Positions 17,876 through 27,016 of a stretch of 64,000 nt of DNA are shown in pieces. The stretch lies in contig JADKJW010000013.1 of NCBI GenBank assembly GCA_016720835.1, positions 1 through 64,000 on the forward strand, given 5' to 3'. Made by a program: the position numbers and the translations under genes. This DNA is from Ignavibacteria bacterium (GTDB lineage: Bacteria > Bacteroidota > Ignavibacteria > SZUA-365). A model generated the notes under the pieces. The model searched no databases and was not told the origin of the DNA. It saw nothing but the letters and a program-made list of their open reading frames with translations. Every line of letters starts with the position of its first letter. Position 1 is the stretch's first letter.

Positions 17876-19195
17876 TCAGCGCAGCAGCGTCATGCGTATC
17901 TCCTGCGCCGCGGTGCGCGACGTCGCGCGGCAGGTGTAGACGCCGGAGGCGCAGCGCGAGGCGTCCCAGCGCAGGCGCGTCGCACCGGCGCCGGCGGCGG
18001 CGTCGAGGAGGAGCGCGACCATCCTTCCGGACGCATCCGCGACTTCCACGCGCAGCCGCGTCGCTTCGGCGCAGTGCACGACGATTTCCGTTTCCGTGGC
18101 GAAGGGATTCGGATGATTCTGTTCGAGGCGGAACGCCGCGGCCTGCGGCGTCTGCACGGAGACGAGGCTTGAGGTGATGACGTTCATCCGCGCGGGGTCG
18201 GCGATACCGATATCATACGGTGGGAGCGCGGCCTCGCCGATGTACGGGACGGACACGGCCGCGTAGCCGTTCGCGACGCGCAGCTCGTTGATCATCAGCA
18301 TTCCCTGGTAGTCGCTCGTCACCGGATCCTGCGACAGCATGATGCGCTGCGGCGTCGCCTGCGGGAGTCCGCTCGGCCCGCCGTTGTACATCGCGAAGAG
18401 GCAATCGGTGAGCACGATCCGTTGCTTCGCCGTCATGACGGGGTCCGCCATGATGTCGAGCACGGCCGTCTTGTTCGCATGGATCCCGAGCGAGCCCGCG
18501 GGATTGACCGTCCCCATGTGATTCTTGAAGGCCAGCGTCACCGGGAAATTCACGCCGCAGGCGCACGACTTGAGGACGGGCATGTTGATGAGGTAGTCCG
18601 CGTCGTGCAGCGTCCGGCTGTACGGCCGGTCCTTCCCGTCGCAGTGCATCGTGTAGCCGAGGTCGGGGAACGCCGTGTCGGTGACGAAATTCACCGCCTG
18701 CCCGAAGTACGCCGCCGTGTATCCGGCGGAGGCGAAACTGTGCCGTTCGTAAAAGGTGATGTTCGCCGCGGGGAAGCCTCCGAGCATCTGCACGAGCCGT
18801 GTCACAAGCGCCTTCGCGAGTTCCTTGCGCGCCGGCACGCTCGCATTGTAGATGTTCGGTTTGATCGCGATCCTCTTCGCGGTGGTCAGGGCGGGGAAGA
18901 GGGAGGCGAGGGCGTCCGCAGGGGACGACGTGATGCCGGTGAACTGCATGACCGCCTGGTCGAACATCCGCTGCACGATGGCCGCGTCCGCATTGTTTGC
19001 GCCGATCACCGCGTGCGGATGATGCACGATCACGATCTTCCCGGGATTGGGATACTTGTACGCGGCCGCAGCGGGCGCGAATATCCGCGCTGCCGGCAGC
19101 ATGCGCGGCACAAGGACCGCGGCCGCGGCGATGCCCGCGCTGCGGAGAAACTCGCGGCGGGATTTTGTCGATAATCCGCTTATCCGTATATTCAT
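17876..19195 (-). CDS. DUF362-domain protein with Tat signal and T9SS C-terminal domain
   Basis: The start chosen (19195) gives MNIRISGLSTKSRREFLRSA, a canonical twin-arginine signal, followed by an Ala-rich core and an A-A-A-A cleavage zone. Residues about 45-330 match DUF362-type proteins: IVHHPHAVIGA, RIAIKPNIYNASVP, LVQMLGG, DYLINMPVLKSCACGVNFPVTLAFKNHMGTV. These proteins are often tied to Fe-S or redox chemistry; the CACG block could bind a cofactor. The C-terminus (FRLEQNHPNPFATETEI to TLLR) is a T9SS sorting domain. Tat export would deliver a folded protein to the periplasm and T9SS would take it to the surface. The ribosome site is weak. It diverges from the barrel gene at 19340. Confidence 0.85.
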   Translation of the reverse strand: MNIRISGLSTKSRREFLRSAGIAAAAVLVPRMLPAARIFAPAAAAYKYPNPGKIVIVHHPHAVIGANNADAAIVQRMFDQAVMQFTGITSSPADALASLFPALTTAKRIAIKPNIYNASVPARKELAKALVTRLVQMLGGFPAANITFYERHSFASAGYTAAYFGQAVNFVTDTAFPDLGYTMHCDGKDRPYSRTLHDADYLINMPVLKSCACGVNFPVTLAFKNHMGTVNPAGSLGIHANKTAVLDIMADPVMTAKQRIVLTDCLFAMYNGGPSGLPQATPQRIMLSQDPVTSDYQGMLMINELRVANGYAAVSVPYIGEAALPPYDIGIADPARMNVITSSLVSVQTPQAAAFRLEQNHPNPFATETEIVVHCAEATRLRVEVADASGRMVALLLDAAAGAGATRLRWDASRCASGVYTCRATSRTAAQEIRMTLLR

Positions 19196-19339
19196 ATCGC
19201 AAGTTACAGCTTTATTCTTCAATGGCCTCCCACCTGACGGGGCCATGCCCGGCGTCGGATATTTTCCAGCGGGGAGTTCGACGTTTCCACCCTGATCCAT
19301 TCTTCGCCTGATTTCCTCGTCCCGAAAAGGTCGTAGCGG

Positions 19340-21103
19340 ATGCGGCTCCACGTTTCGGTAGCGGTACATCTCAGACTGTCATCGCCGGTCGTCGCGCTGT
19401 TGTGCCTCGCCGGCGCCATGCATGCGCAGGAGCTGCACAGGCTGAAGGAACTGACGCCGTTCACCATGCAGGGAAGCGTCAACGGCACCATGACCGGCAA
19501 CAGCATCTCCGGCATCGACAGACGGCAGATGCCGTTTTTCTGGATGCTGCAGGGTTCGGCAGTTGCCACGGTGTACGAGGTGCAGCTGCCGTTCAGCTTC
19601 GTGTTCTCGGAAAGGGAGCGCAGCTTTCAGCAGCCGTTCAACGAATTCGGCATCTCCCCGACGTACAAGTGGATGAAACTGCACCTCGGCTACCGTTCGC
19701 TGTCGTGGAACCGGTACACCGTCAACGGCATGCGCTTTCTGGGAGCGGCGGTGGAACTCCGCCCCGAGGATTTCGAGTTCGCCGCCATGTACGGCCGCCT
19801 CGCGCGGGCGGTGGAGGAGGATCCTGCCAATCCGCTTGCGGTTCCGGCCTACACGCGCACCGGTTGGGGAGTGATGGCGAAAATGGGAAACAACGAGGGC
19901 TTCTTTCAGCTCTCGGGGTTCTGGTCGGTGGACGACACTGCCTCGCTGCAGCGGCTGCCGACGTCTGTGCGTCCGCAGGAAAACGTGACCTCCGCCTTCA
20001 GCGCATTCTTCGTCTTTTTCGACTGGCTGTCCGCCGACTTCGACGTGGGAGCGAGCTTCCACACCCTGAACCGCCTCTCCCCGGAACTCTCGGAAAACGG
20101 TTTGAGCGGGAAGAAGCAAGCGAACAGGGTGGGGCATTTCAAGGACTACTTCGACGTCAGAACATCCTCGACGCTGTCCTTCGCGACGCGGGCGGGGCTG
20201 CAATTCCGTTTTCCCTGGTTCGACGCGCGCCTCGAGTATGAACTCATCGAACCCGAGTTCTCCTCTTTCGGCTCCTACTACTTCAATTCCGACATACAGA
20301 ACATCACCCTGGCTCCGAACACCACGCTGCTCGACGGCATGCTCCGTCTCAACGCGTCGATCGGCGTGCAGAGCGACAACGTGGGCGACACCAAGGCGGC
20401 GACCACCACGCGGCTCATCACGTCGGTGAACGCGGGATGGACGCCGGATCAGATGTGGAACATCGACGGACAGATCTCCAACTACGCCACCAGCCAGGCG
20501 GCCACGCGCGAGCCCCTGAACGATTCCATCCGCATACGCAACGTGAACACTTCGGTGTCCATCACTCCGAGGATGATGCTGGAATCGGACGAGCTGCGGC
20601 ATGTGGTCATGCTCAGTGTCGCGTTGATGGTGTACGACGACATGAACATCGTCAGCGGGAGATTTTCAGGGACCACCAGCACGACCTCCTCGTTGTCCTA
20701 CATGCTGGGGTTCAAGAATTCCCCATGGTCCACCGGCGCGGCGGTGAGCTGGTCCAGCACGGAAACCTCCTACGGGGTCACCGGCAACACGGGCATCAGT
20801 GTGAACGGCGCAACCTCGTTTTTTGAAGGGGCGCTGAATCTCAGTCTTGCGATTGGCTACTCGCTCATCACGGTGGGCTCCGCGGGACCGTCCGGAGTGT
20901 TCACGGAGACGTTTTCGACAGGGTATCGCGCATCCGGTAACGATCAGTTCTCACTCTCCGTTTCCGGAAGCCAGAACGGTGGAGGATCCGAGTACAATCC
21001 CGCCTTCCGCGAGGTCACCGCGGCATTCAACTACACGCGCGCGCTCTCCTGGGCGCCATACGCGGAAAGCCCTCCGGCATTCGCCCCGGAATCGGCACAG
21101 TAA
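19340..21103 (+). CDS. Predicted outer-membrane beta-barrel protein
   Basis: The signal peptide covers residues 1-30 (cleavage near AGAMHAQ). The rest is alternating amphipathic sequence with many aromatic-ended strands (HLGYRSLSWNRY, DVGASFHTLN, AGLQFRFPWFDARLEYEL, LSLAIGYSLITVG), typical of a 587-residue barrel. No plug or enzyme motif is seen. It is the first gene of a three-gene operon with the TANFOR-like protein (31 bases downstream) and the FN3 protein, suggesting it anchors or exports its partners. The last 20 residues (Pro-rich, AESPPAFAPESAQ) are a non-barrel tail. Confidence 0.7.
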   Translation: MRLHVSVAVHLRLSSPVVALLCLAGAMHAQELHRLKELTPFTMQGSVNGTMTGNSISGIDRRQMPFFWMLQGSAVATVYEVQLPFSFVFSERERSFQQPFNEFGISPTYKWMKLHLGYRSLSWNRYTVNGMRFLGAAVELRPEDFEFAAMYGRLARAVEEDPANPLAVPAYTRTGWGVMAKMGNNEGFFQLSGFWSVDDTASLQRLPTSVRPQENVTSAFSAFFVFFDWLSADFDVGASFHTLNRLSPELSENGLSGKKQANRVGHFKDYFDVRTSSTLSFATRAGLQFRFPWFDARLEYELIEPEFSSFGSYYFNSDIQNITLAPNTTLLDGMLRLNASIGVQSDNVGDTKAATTTRLITSVNAGWTPDQMWNIDGQISNYATSQAATREPLNDSIRIRNVNTSVSITPRMMLESDELRHVVMLSVALMVYDDMNIVSGRFSGTTSTTSSLSYMLGFKNSPWSTGAAVSWSSTETSYGVTGNTGISVNGATSFFEGALNLSLAIGYSLITVGSAGPSGVFTETFSTGYRASGNDQFSLSVSGSQNGGGSEYNPAFREVTAAFNYTRALSWAPYAESPPAFAPESAQ

Positions 21104-21133
21104 CGACCGCTCAATCGTGAAAGGATGATCGCC

Positions 21134-24100
21134 ATGAAAACGTCCCTGCTACGAGGTCTTGCGGTTCTTGGCCTGCTGGTACTTGCGGCGCCGGTGTCGA
21201 CTCGGGCGCAGCAGTACCCTTTGCAGCTGACGGTGACCATCGTGCCTCCGTACAGTCCGTTGCTCTCCGACTGGGAGGGGCATCCGGAGCGCATTCAGTT
21301 GACTGTGCGGAACACCGGCGCGGGCACGCATCAGTTCCGCCTGGCGGGGCAGCTCGAAAGCAGCGACAGGTCGATCCGCATGTGGACGAAACTCGACGCC
21401 CCGGCGCAGCCGTTCACCATCGGGCCGAACGGCACGCTCACCTTCTCGGGATGGGATTACAACCTCTTCAATCCGAACATGGTGGACGGCTCCGGTGTGG
21501 ACAAGGATCAGGTGGCGAGAAGCGGCAGACTCCCGGAAGGCTCGTACACGATTTGCGCGTGGGCGGTGGAATTCACGACGAAGGAGGCGCTGTCGGCGCC
21601 GCCGCCCACCGGGTGCACGTTCATCCCCATTCAATACGGCGAGGTTCCCCGGCCCATTTCGCCCGTGTGCACAGCGCAGGTGACGGCGCAATCGCCACAA
21701 CTGGTGACGCTGCAGTGGATCGCCCCGGTCGCCGGCATTCCGCCCACGGAATTCTCGAACCTCCGGTACGAGCTGATGCTGGTTCCGGTCCCTCCCGGCA
21801 AGACGGTGGATGGCGCGCTGGAAGCTCCCGGTGACCCGGCGCTGTTCACGCGGAGCGGGCTGCTCTCCGCGCTGTTCCAGTACGACGCCATGATGCCGCT
21901 GCTGACCATCGGCACGACGTACGCGTGGAGAGTGCGCGCGTATGCGCTCGGCGACAGGGTGGCGTTCCGGAACAACGGAATGAGCGTCGCCTGCTCCTTC
22001 GTATACGGACCACCGCCGAAGAGAACGAGCGCGCTGTGTTTCACGCTCGATCCGCTGGAACCCGCGACCGGCAGGGCGATCACGAGTTCTCCCTCGCCGG
22101 TGTTCACGCTCACCGCCTCCCCGGAAATCTCCGCGCGTGGTATCAAGGGCGGGCGGCTCAGAATCTGGCGCATGGTCACGAAGGACGAAAACCTGTCGGC
22201 AGTGATCGTGCGCGATCCGGTGCACGACAAATCCTTCACAGGGAACGACAGCACGAAAATCCGCTTGTCAGCGGGGGTCGCACAGACCACCATCGCGCGT
22301 CTCACATTCGCGGAGAGCGGGGACGCGAAATTCACGGCCACGAACGGCATCTGGTATGCGTGGCGTTTCGACCTCACCCACGACAGCGCGTCCATCAGGA
22401 AGGATTCGCTGGAGTGCATCCGCGGCGAGACCGCGAGCAGTATCGGCACCTTCACGTTCTCGCCCTGCTTTGCCATGGAAGCGGTGCAGCCGGAGGACAA
22501 TGGCGTGTGGACACAGAGCGCCAAACCGCTGTTCACCGTCCGGGCCAAACCCGGCATCGTTCCGCGCAGCATCACCGGAGGGACGCTCAACATCTGGAAG
22601 ATCGCCGACTCCTCGAAGAGTGATGTGGGGACGCGCTTCCCGGACAGGCGAGTCCTGTTTTCGGGGAATCCCGATTCCAACATCTTCGCGAAATCGAGCT
22701 CGCCACTGGAGACCGTCCTGGATCTGAAGTTTGTCAACTTCCCGGGCGCGACCAAGGTGTGGCAGCCGGAGCACGGCGCGTGGTATGCCTGGGACTTCAC
22801 CGCCGACTTCAATCAGTATGCGATACGGCAGGACACCACCCCGTGTTCCGTATCCAGGATCGTGAGCACCCGCTCGGTATTCAGGTACGATTCCTCCCTT
22901 ATCCATCGAGATACGGGTATTGTCGCAGCCTGTTTCAGCATGGTGCCGGTATCGCCGGAACAGAAAGGCATCTGGTACAAGAGCAGCCGGCCGCAATTCC
23001 AGCTGCATGCCGCGCCGGCAATTTCCCTGAACGCCATCACGGGAGGGACCCTTAAAATCTGGGAGTTGAACAGCGCAGCGGAGGACACCGCGGCGGCGAT
23101 GGCCAGAGCGCCGGTGTACAACAAGCGCTTCACCGGACACGGCGTCGAGGCGATCGCCGTCAAGCCGGATTCGGCGGGCGGATCTCCGCTCAGCCTCGTG
23201 TTCATCAATCAACCCGCCTCGCAGTCCGCCGATACGCTGCGCTATGCCTTCACGCAGGGGAAATCGTACGCGTGGCGTTTCATCCTGAATTTCGACAGCG
23301 CGAGCATCCGGAAGGACAGCGTCCGCTGCCACATCATGCAGGCGGCCTCCGTGCCGGGCGTCTTCACCTTCGACACGACGTGGAGGCCGGGCGGCATATC
23401 GCTGGCCGAATGCGTGCGGCTTGCACCGCTCACTCCTCAGGACCGCAGTTTCTGGAAGAAGGACTCGCTGCCCCAGTTCGCGCTCAGCGTCGCACCGGAG
23501 ATCGTGACCACCGCCGTGCGGGGAGGCCGCCTCCAGATATGGAGGATGAACAGCGCGCGCGAAGACACGAATACCGTCGTGCAGCGCGCGGCCGTGTTCG
23601 ACAAGAACTTCACGGGGAGCGCGGCGGCCAGCATCGTGCAGCGCTTCGACTCGGCCGGCGCGCCGCTGCTGGATCTGAAATTTGTGAACTATCCCGGATC
23701 CGCGCAGCGCTTCGTGGTGCAGCAGAAGACGAGCTATCTCTGGCGCTTCACGCTCGCGTTCAACAGGGCGGGCATCCGGCGCGACTCCGCCTGCACGCGC
23801 GACACGGTGCGCAGTCCGCTGGCCGTGTTCACCGCCGATTCGACCGGAACGGACGGCTGCCTGGACGTCTGCTCCATCGTCGCGCCGGCGAACCGCACTC
23901 CGGGCACGCAGCAGCTCAAGGCCAACGACACGCTCCGCATTGGACGGTTCACCCTCAAGCTCGCGTCGGTCAGCGGCTCTCCCGCGTCGCTCAGCGGCAC
24001 CGGCACCATCGCAATTCCGTTCATGCGGACGGTAAAGATCTCGGTGGAATTTTTCGATGTGAAGGTCAACGCGGCCAATGAGATCTACGAGGGCAACGTC

Positions 24101-27016
24101 AGCGCGCAGCAGGCGGCGGACGCGACGCTTGGGAAGGAACTTGCGAACGGACTCGGTGACGCGCTGGGGCTCACCGAGGCCCAGTTGAAAACGGTGTATG
24201 GCGTCACCACGCAGGCGGCCCGTCTTGTCAGCGCGTTTGCCGGGCAACCCGCGTCCATGCCCCTGGGTTTCGACAACGACATCATGGGTCGAAAAGTCGT
24301 GCTCGGAATCATCGGCATGGTGTTCCAGCCTACCGCGGCATACATGAACATGGTGATGTCCTGCGCCATCCCGGAATGGGGGCCGGACATCGCCGTCGGC
24401 CTCGGGGCGAGGAAAATCTGCATGTCTCCCACCGGCATCGGCGGCGACGGCAACGTGCAGCTGTACCTGCCTGCCAACCTCGGCTACAGTGCCAGCGACT
24501 CATGGAGCTTCAAATTCCTGGCCCCGACCGCCACGGAACCCGGCTGCTTCGTATCGCTCGACTGCAAGGGATTCAAGGAACTGAATCTCAGCGCGCAGGT
24601 GGAGTTCCCGCGCACGTGGCTGAAGCCGTTCCCGACCGATGATGGCACGACCAAAGTGAAGGCCGCTTTCCGCGCGGTGGTCTCCCGCGGCGGCAACTTC
24701 CTCGCGGCGGCGAGCATGGACCGGTGCGAAATCGCGAGCGCGCCCGGCATGGTGCTGGAAGTGCAGGAGATGGCCATCGACAAGTCCGACGAGGCGAATC
24801 CCAACGGAATATTCTTTCCGGACGGGTACGTCGGAATCAAGGACAACACGTGGAAGGGGTTCTTCATCAAGCGCGCCAGCATCTCCCTTCCTCCGGCGCT
24901 GCGCACCTTCTCCTCAGACAGGCCGCCGCAGATCGCGGTGCAGAATCTGCTGATCACGAGGGCCGGCATCACGGGCAGTTTCCGCGGAGAGAACGTGTTC
25001 CAGTATCCTCAGGGAAATTTCGGATCCTGGGGAGGAAGCCTCGACACCATCGGCGTGGATATCGTCAGCAGTTCGCTGCGCTCCGGGTGGTTGAAGGGCC
25101 GCATTCAGATGCCCATATCCGATTCGCCGTTCAAGTACTCGGCCACGCTCTCGCGTCCCTTGTCGACCGACACGGCCAAGTCCATGCGCTACTCCTTCGT
25201 CATTGCGCCGGCGGACACGTTTCAGGCGAATATCTGGATGGCGAACATCAAGCTCTTCTCCACCACCACGATCACGCTGGGCAACGACAATCCCCAGCGG
25301 CAGTTCCGGGCGGTGGCCATTCTCAACGGAAGCATTTCGATCGCGGGGACCATCGGCTCCGTGCCGGGCGTCAACCTGCTCGGCATCGGTTTCCAGAACA
25401 TGAAGCTGCAGAACGTGACCCCGTATTTCACGAAGGGCACGTTCAGCTTCGCGAGTCCGCAGAAGGGCCTCGCGGGATTCCCGATCTCCATCTCCAATAT
25501 CGACATGCAGAACAAGACGTCGGGAGGGAAGAATCTCACCGGCATCAAATTCACCGTGAGCGTCAACTTCGCACCCGGATCCAATTCCATCGGAGGCGGC
25601 ACGACGCTGATTCTGTGGGGCGAACTGGACAACAGCAGCGGCGGGCAGAAGTTCCGCTACAACAGCATCGAGCTGCAGTCCGTGTACATCGACGCGGACA
25701 TGGGACCGGTCAAGGTCAAGGGTTCCATCACCTTCTACCGGGAGGATCCGGTCTTCGGCACCGGGTTCCGCGGGGCGCTTCAGGCCACCGTCATTCAGCT
25801 GCTGGAGATCACGGCCACGCTGCAGTTCGGAAAGGTCAACGGCTACCGCTACTTCTACGTGGATGCGAAGGTGATCTTCGCCACGGGCATCCCGATAGGG
25901 ATCGGGCAATTCCAGACGGGCGTGGGATTCTACGGTTTCGGCGGGGGGTTCTGGTGGAACATGCGGCGGGAGGGCAGTCCGACTCCGCCTGTGCCCACGT
26001 CCACGCAGGTGGCGGGTCCCGCGCCGGGCGCCACGGTCTCGGGTTTCCGCTTCGTCCCGAGCGAGGGCACCTTCGGATTCAAGGCGATGGTGGTGATGGG
26101 CACGTATCCCTCGTCCGCGGCATTCAACGCGGACATCATCCTGGAGATCGAACTCATCCGCAACCTGAGCACCGGCGGGATCTCGATGGGCCGCATCACG
26201 CTGCAGGGCAACGGCTACATGATGGCCGAGATCACCGCCAGGCAGAACGCGAAGGTGACGATGTTCTGCGACCTGACCTTCTATTTCCCGGAGAAGACAT
26301 TCCACGGCGTGTTCATCGTGAACATCAACGCCACGCCGGTGACGGGCGGAGGCCAGGCCGTTCTGCACATCGAACAGAGCACCTGGTACTTCAAGATCGG
26401 AGAGCCGTCGAACCGCATGCAGATACGCCTGGCCTCGTGGCTGGGACAGGTGGGCGCATACCTGATGATGGGCAAGAACCTGCCACCGCCTCCGCCTCCG
26501 CCCGACAACGTGCGCAACATCATAGGATCGCCTCCCTCGACGCGGAATCAGAACATCGCGGCGGGCAGCGGCTTCGCCTTCGGCGCGAACATTTCCATGA
26601 GCACCGGACGCCAGACCTGGGCGATATTCTACGGCGAGTTCAGTGCCGGCGGCGGCTTCGACATCGCCGTGCTCAAGCAGCAGAACTGCACGGGAATCAA
26701 TCGCTGGCAGGCGCAGGGACAGCTCTACGCCTACGTGACGGGCTCGGTGGGCTTGTACATTGACATCAGCGGCCACCTGTGGAAACCCTGCGGAAAATGG
26801 TATTGCTACTTCTGCAAATGGTGCCCCTGTTGCTATTTCGGATGGAGGGGCAACTTCGAAATTCTCGGCGTCAGCGCGGCCATGCTGCTGGAAGTCGGGG
26901 CCGCGAATCCGCTATGGGTGAAGGGCACCGTCCGCGGCAATTACAGCATACTCGGCGGTCTCGTCAAGGGAAGTTGCACGTACCAATTCGCCAAGGGAAC
27001 GGAGTGCAGGATATGA
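21134..27016 (+). CDS. Giant TANFOR-like repeat protein of the cell surface
   Basis: The ATG at 21134 is preferred over 21125 because AAGGA at 21121-21125 is then correctly spaced. A signal peptide covers about residues 1-26. Residues about 27-295 resemble the TANFOR-type N-terminal domain of Bacteroidota surface proteins (LTVTIVPPYSPLLSD, IQLTVRNTGAGTHQFRL, LPEGSYTICAWAVEF, TYAWRVRAYALGD). Four tandem modules of about 150 residues follow (about 299-441, 442-597, 598-758, 759-900), each with GG-x-L-x-I-W and Y-A-W-x-F plus a C-terminal Cys. The remaining 1000 residues are Gly-rich beta sequence with a Pro run (PPPPPPP, about 1786). A cysteine cluster at about 1885-1900 (C-x4-C-x2-C-x2-C-x-CC) is odd for an exported protein. 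No T9SS tail is present. The last codon overlaps the next gene's ATG. Confidence 0.75.
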   Translation: MKTSLLRGLAVLGLLVLAAPVSTRAQQYPLQLTVTIVPPYSPLLSDWEGHPERIQLTVRNTGAGTHQFRLAGQLESSDRSIRMWTKLDAPAQPFTIGPNGTLTFSGWDYNLFNPNMVDGSGVDKDQVARSGRLPEGSYTICAWAVEFTTKEALSAPPPTGCTFIPIQYGEVPRPISPVCTAQVTAQSPQLVTLQWIAPVAGIPPTEFSNLRYELMLVPVPPGKTVDGALEAPGDPALFTRSGLLSALFQYDAMMPLLTIGTTYAWRVRAYALGDRVAFRNNGMSVACSFVYGPPPKRTSALCFTLDPLEPATGRAITSSPSPVFTLTASPEISARGIKGGRLRIWRMVTKDENLSAVIVRDPVHDKSFTGNDSTKIRLSAGVAQTTIARLTFAESGDAKFTATNGIWYAWRFDLTHDSASIRKDSLECIRGETASSIGTFTFSPCFAMEAVQPEDNGVWTQSAKPLFTVRAKPGIVPRSITGGTLNIWKIADSSKSDVGTRFPDRRVLFSGNPDSNIFAKSSSPLETVLDLKFVNFPGATKVWQPEHGAWYAWDFTADFNQYAIRQDTTPCSVSRIVSTRSVFRYDSSLIHRDTGIVAACFSMVPVSPEQKGIWYKSSRPQFQLHAAPAISLNAITGGTLKIWELNSAAEDTAAAMARAPVYNKRFTGHGVEAIAVKPDSAGGSPLSLVFINQPASQSADTLRYAFTQGKSYAWRFILNFDSASIRKDSVRCHIMQAASVPGVFTFDTTWRPGGISLAECVRLAPLTPQDRSFWKKDSLPQFALSVAPEIVTTAVRGGRLQIWRMNSAREDTNTVVQRAAVFDKNFTGSAAASIVQRFDSAGAPLLDLKFVNYPGSAQRFVVQQKTSYLWRFTLAFNRAGIRRDSACTRDTVRSPLAVFTADSTGTDGCLDVCSIVAPANRTPGTQQLKANDTLRIGRFTLKLASVSGSPASLSGTGTIAIPFMRTVKISVEFFDVKVNAANEIYEGNVSAQQAADATLGKELANGLGDALGLTEAQLKTVYGVTTQAARLVSAFAGQPASMPLGFDNDIMGRKVVLGIIGMVFQPTAAYMNMVMSCAIPEWGPDIAVGLGARKICMSPTGIGGDGNVQLYLPANLGYSASDSWSFKFLAPTATEPGCFVSLDCKGFKELNLSAQVEFPRTWLKPFPTDDGTTKVKAAFRAVVSRGGNFLAAASMDRCEIASAPGMVLEVQEMAIDKSDEANPNGIFFPDGYVGIKDNTWKGFFIKRASISLPPALRTFSSDRPPQIAVQNLLITRAGITGSFRGENVFQYPQGNFGSWGGSLDTIGVDIVSSSLRSGWLKGRIQMPISDSPFKYSATLSRPLSTDTAKSMRYSFVIAPADTFQANIWMANIKLFSTTTITLGNDNPQRQFRAVAILNGSISIAGTIGSVPGVNLLGIGFQNMKLQNVTPYFTKGTFSFASPQKGLAGFPISISNIDMQNKTSGGKNLTGIKFTVSVNFAPGSNSIGGGTTLILWGELDNSSGGQKFRYNSIELQSVYIDADMGPVKVKGSITFYREDPVFGTGFRGALQATVIQLLEITATLQFGKVNGYRYFYVDAKVIFATGIPIGIGQFQTGVGFYGFGGGFWWNMRREGSPTPPVPTSTQVAGPAPGATVSGFRFVPSEGTFGFKAMVVMGTYPSSAAFNADIILEIELIRNLSTGGISMGRITLQGNGYMMAEITARQNAKVTMFCDLTFYFPEKTFHGVFIVNINATPVTGGGQAVLHIEQSTWYFKIGEPSNRMQIRLASWLGQVGAYLMMGKNLPPPPPPPDNVRNIIGSPPSTRNQNIAAGSGFAFGANISMSTGRQTWAIFYGEFSAGGGFDIAVLKQQNCTGINRWQAQGQLYAYVTGSVGLYIDISGHLWKPCGKWYCYFCKWCPCCYFGWRGNFEILGVSAAMLLEVGAANPLWVKGTVRGNYSILGGLVKGSCTYQFAKGTECRI

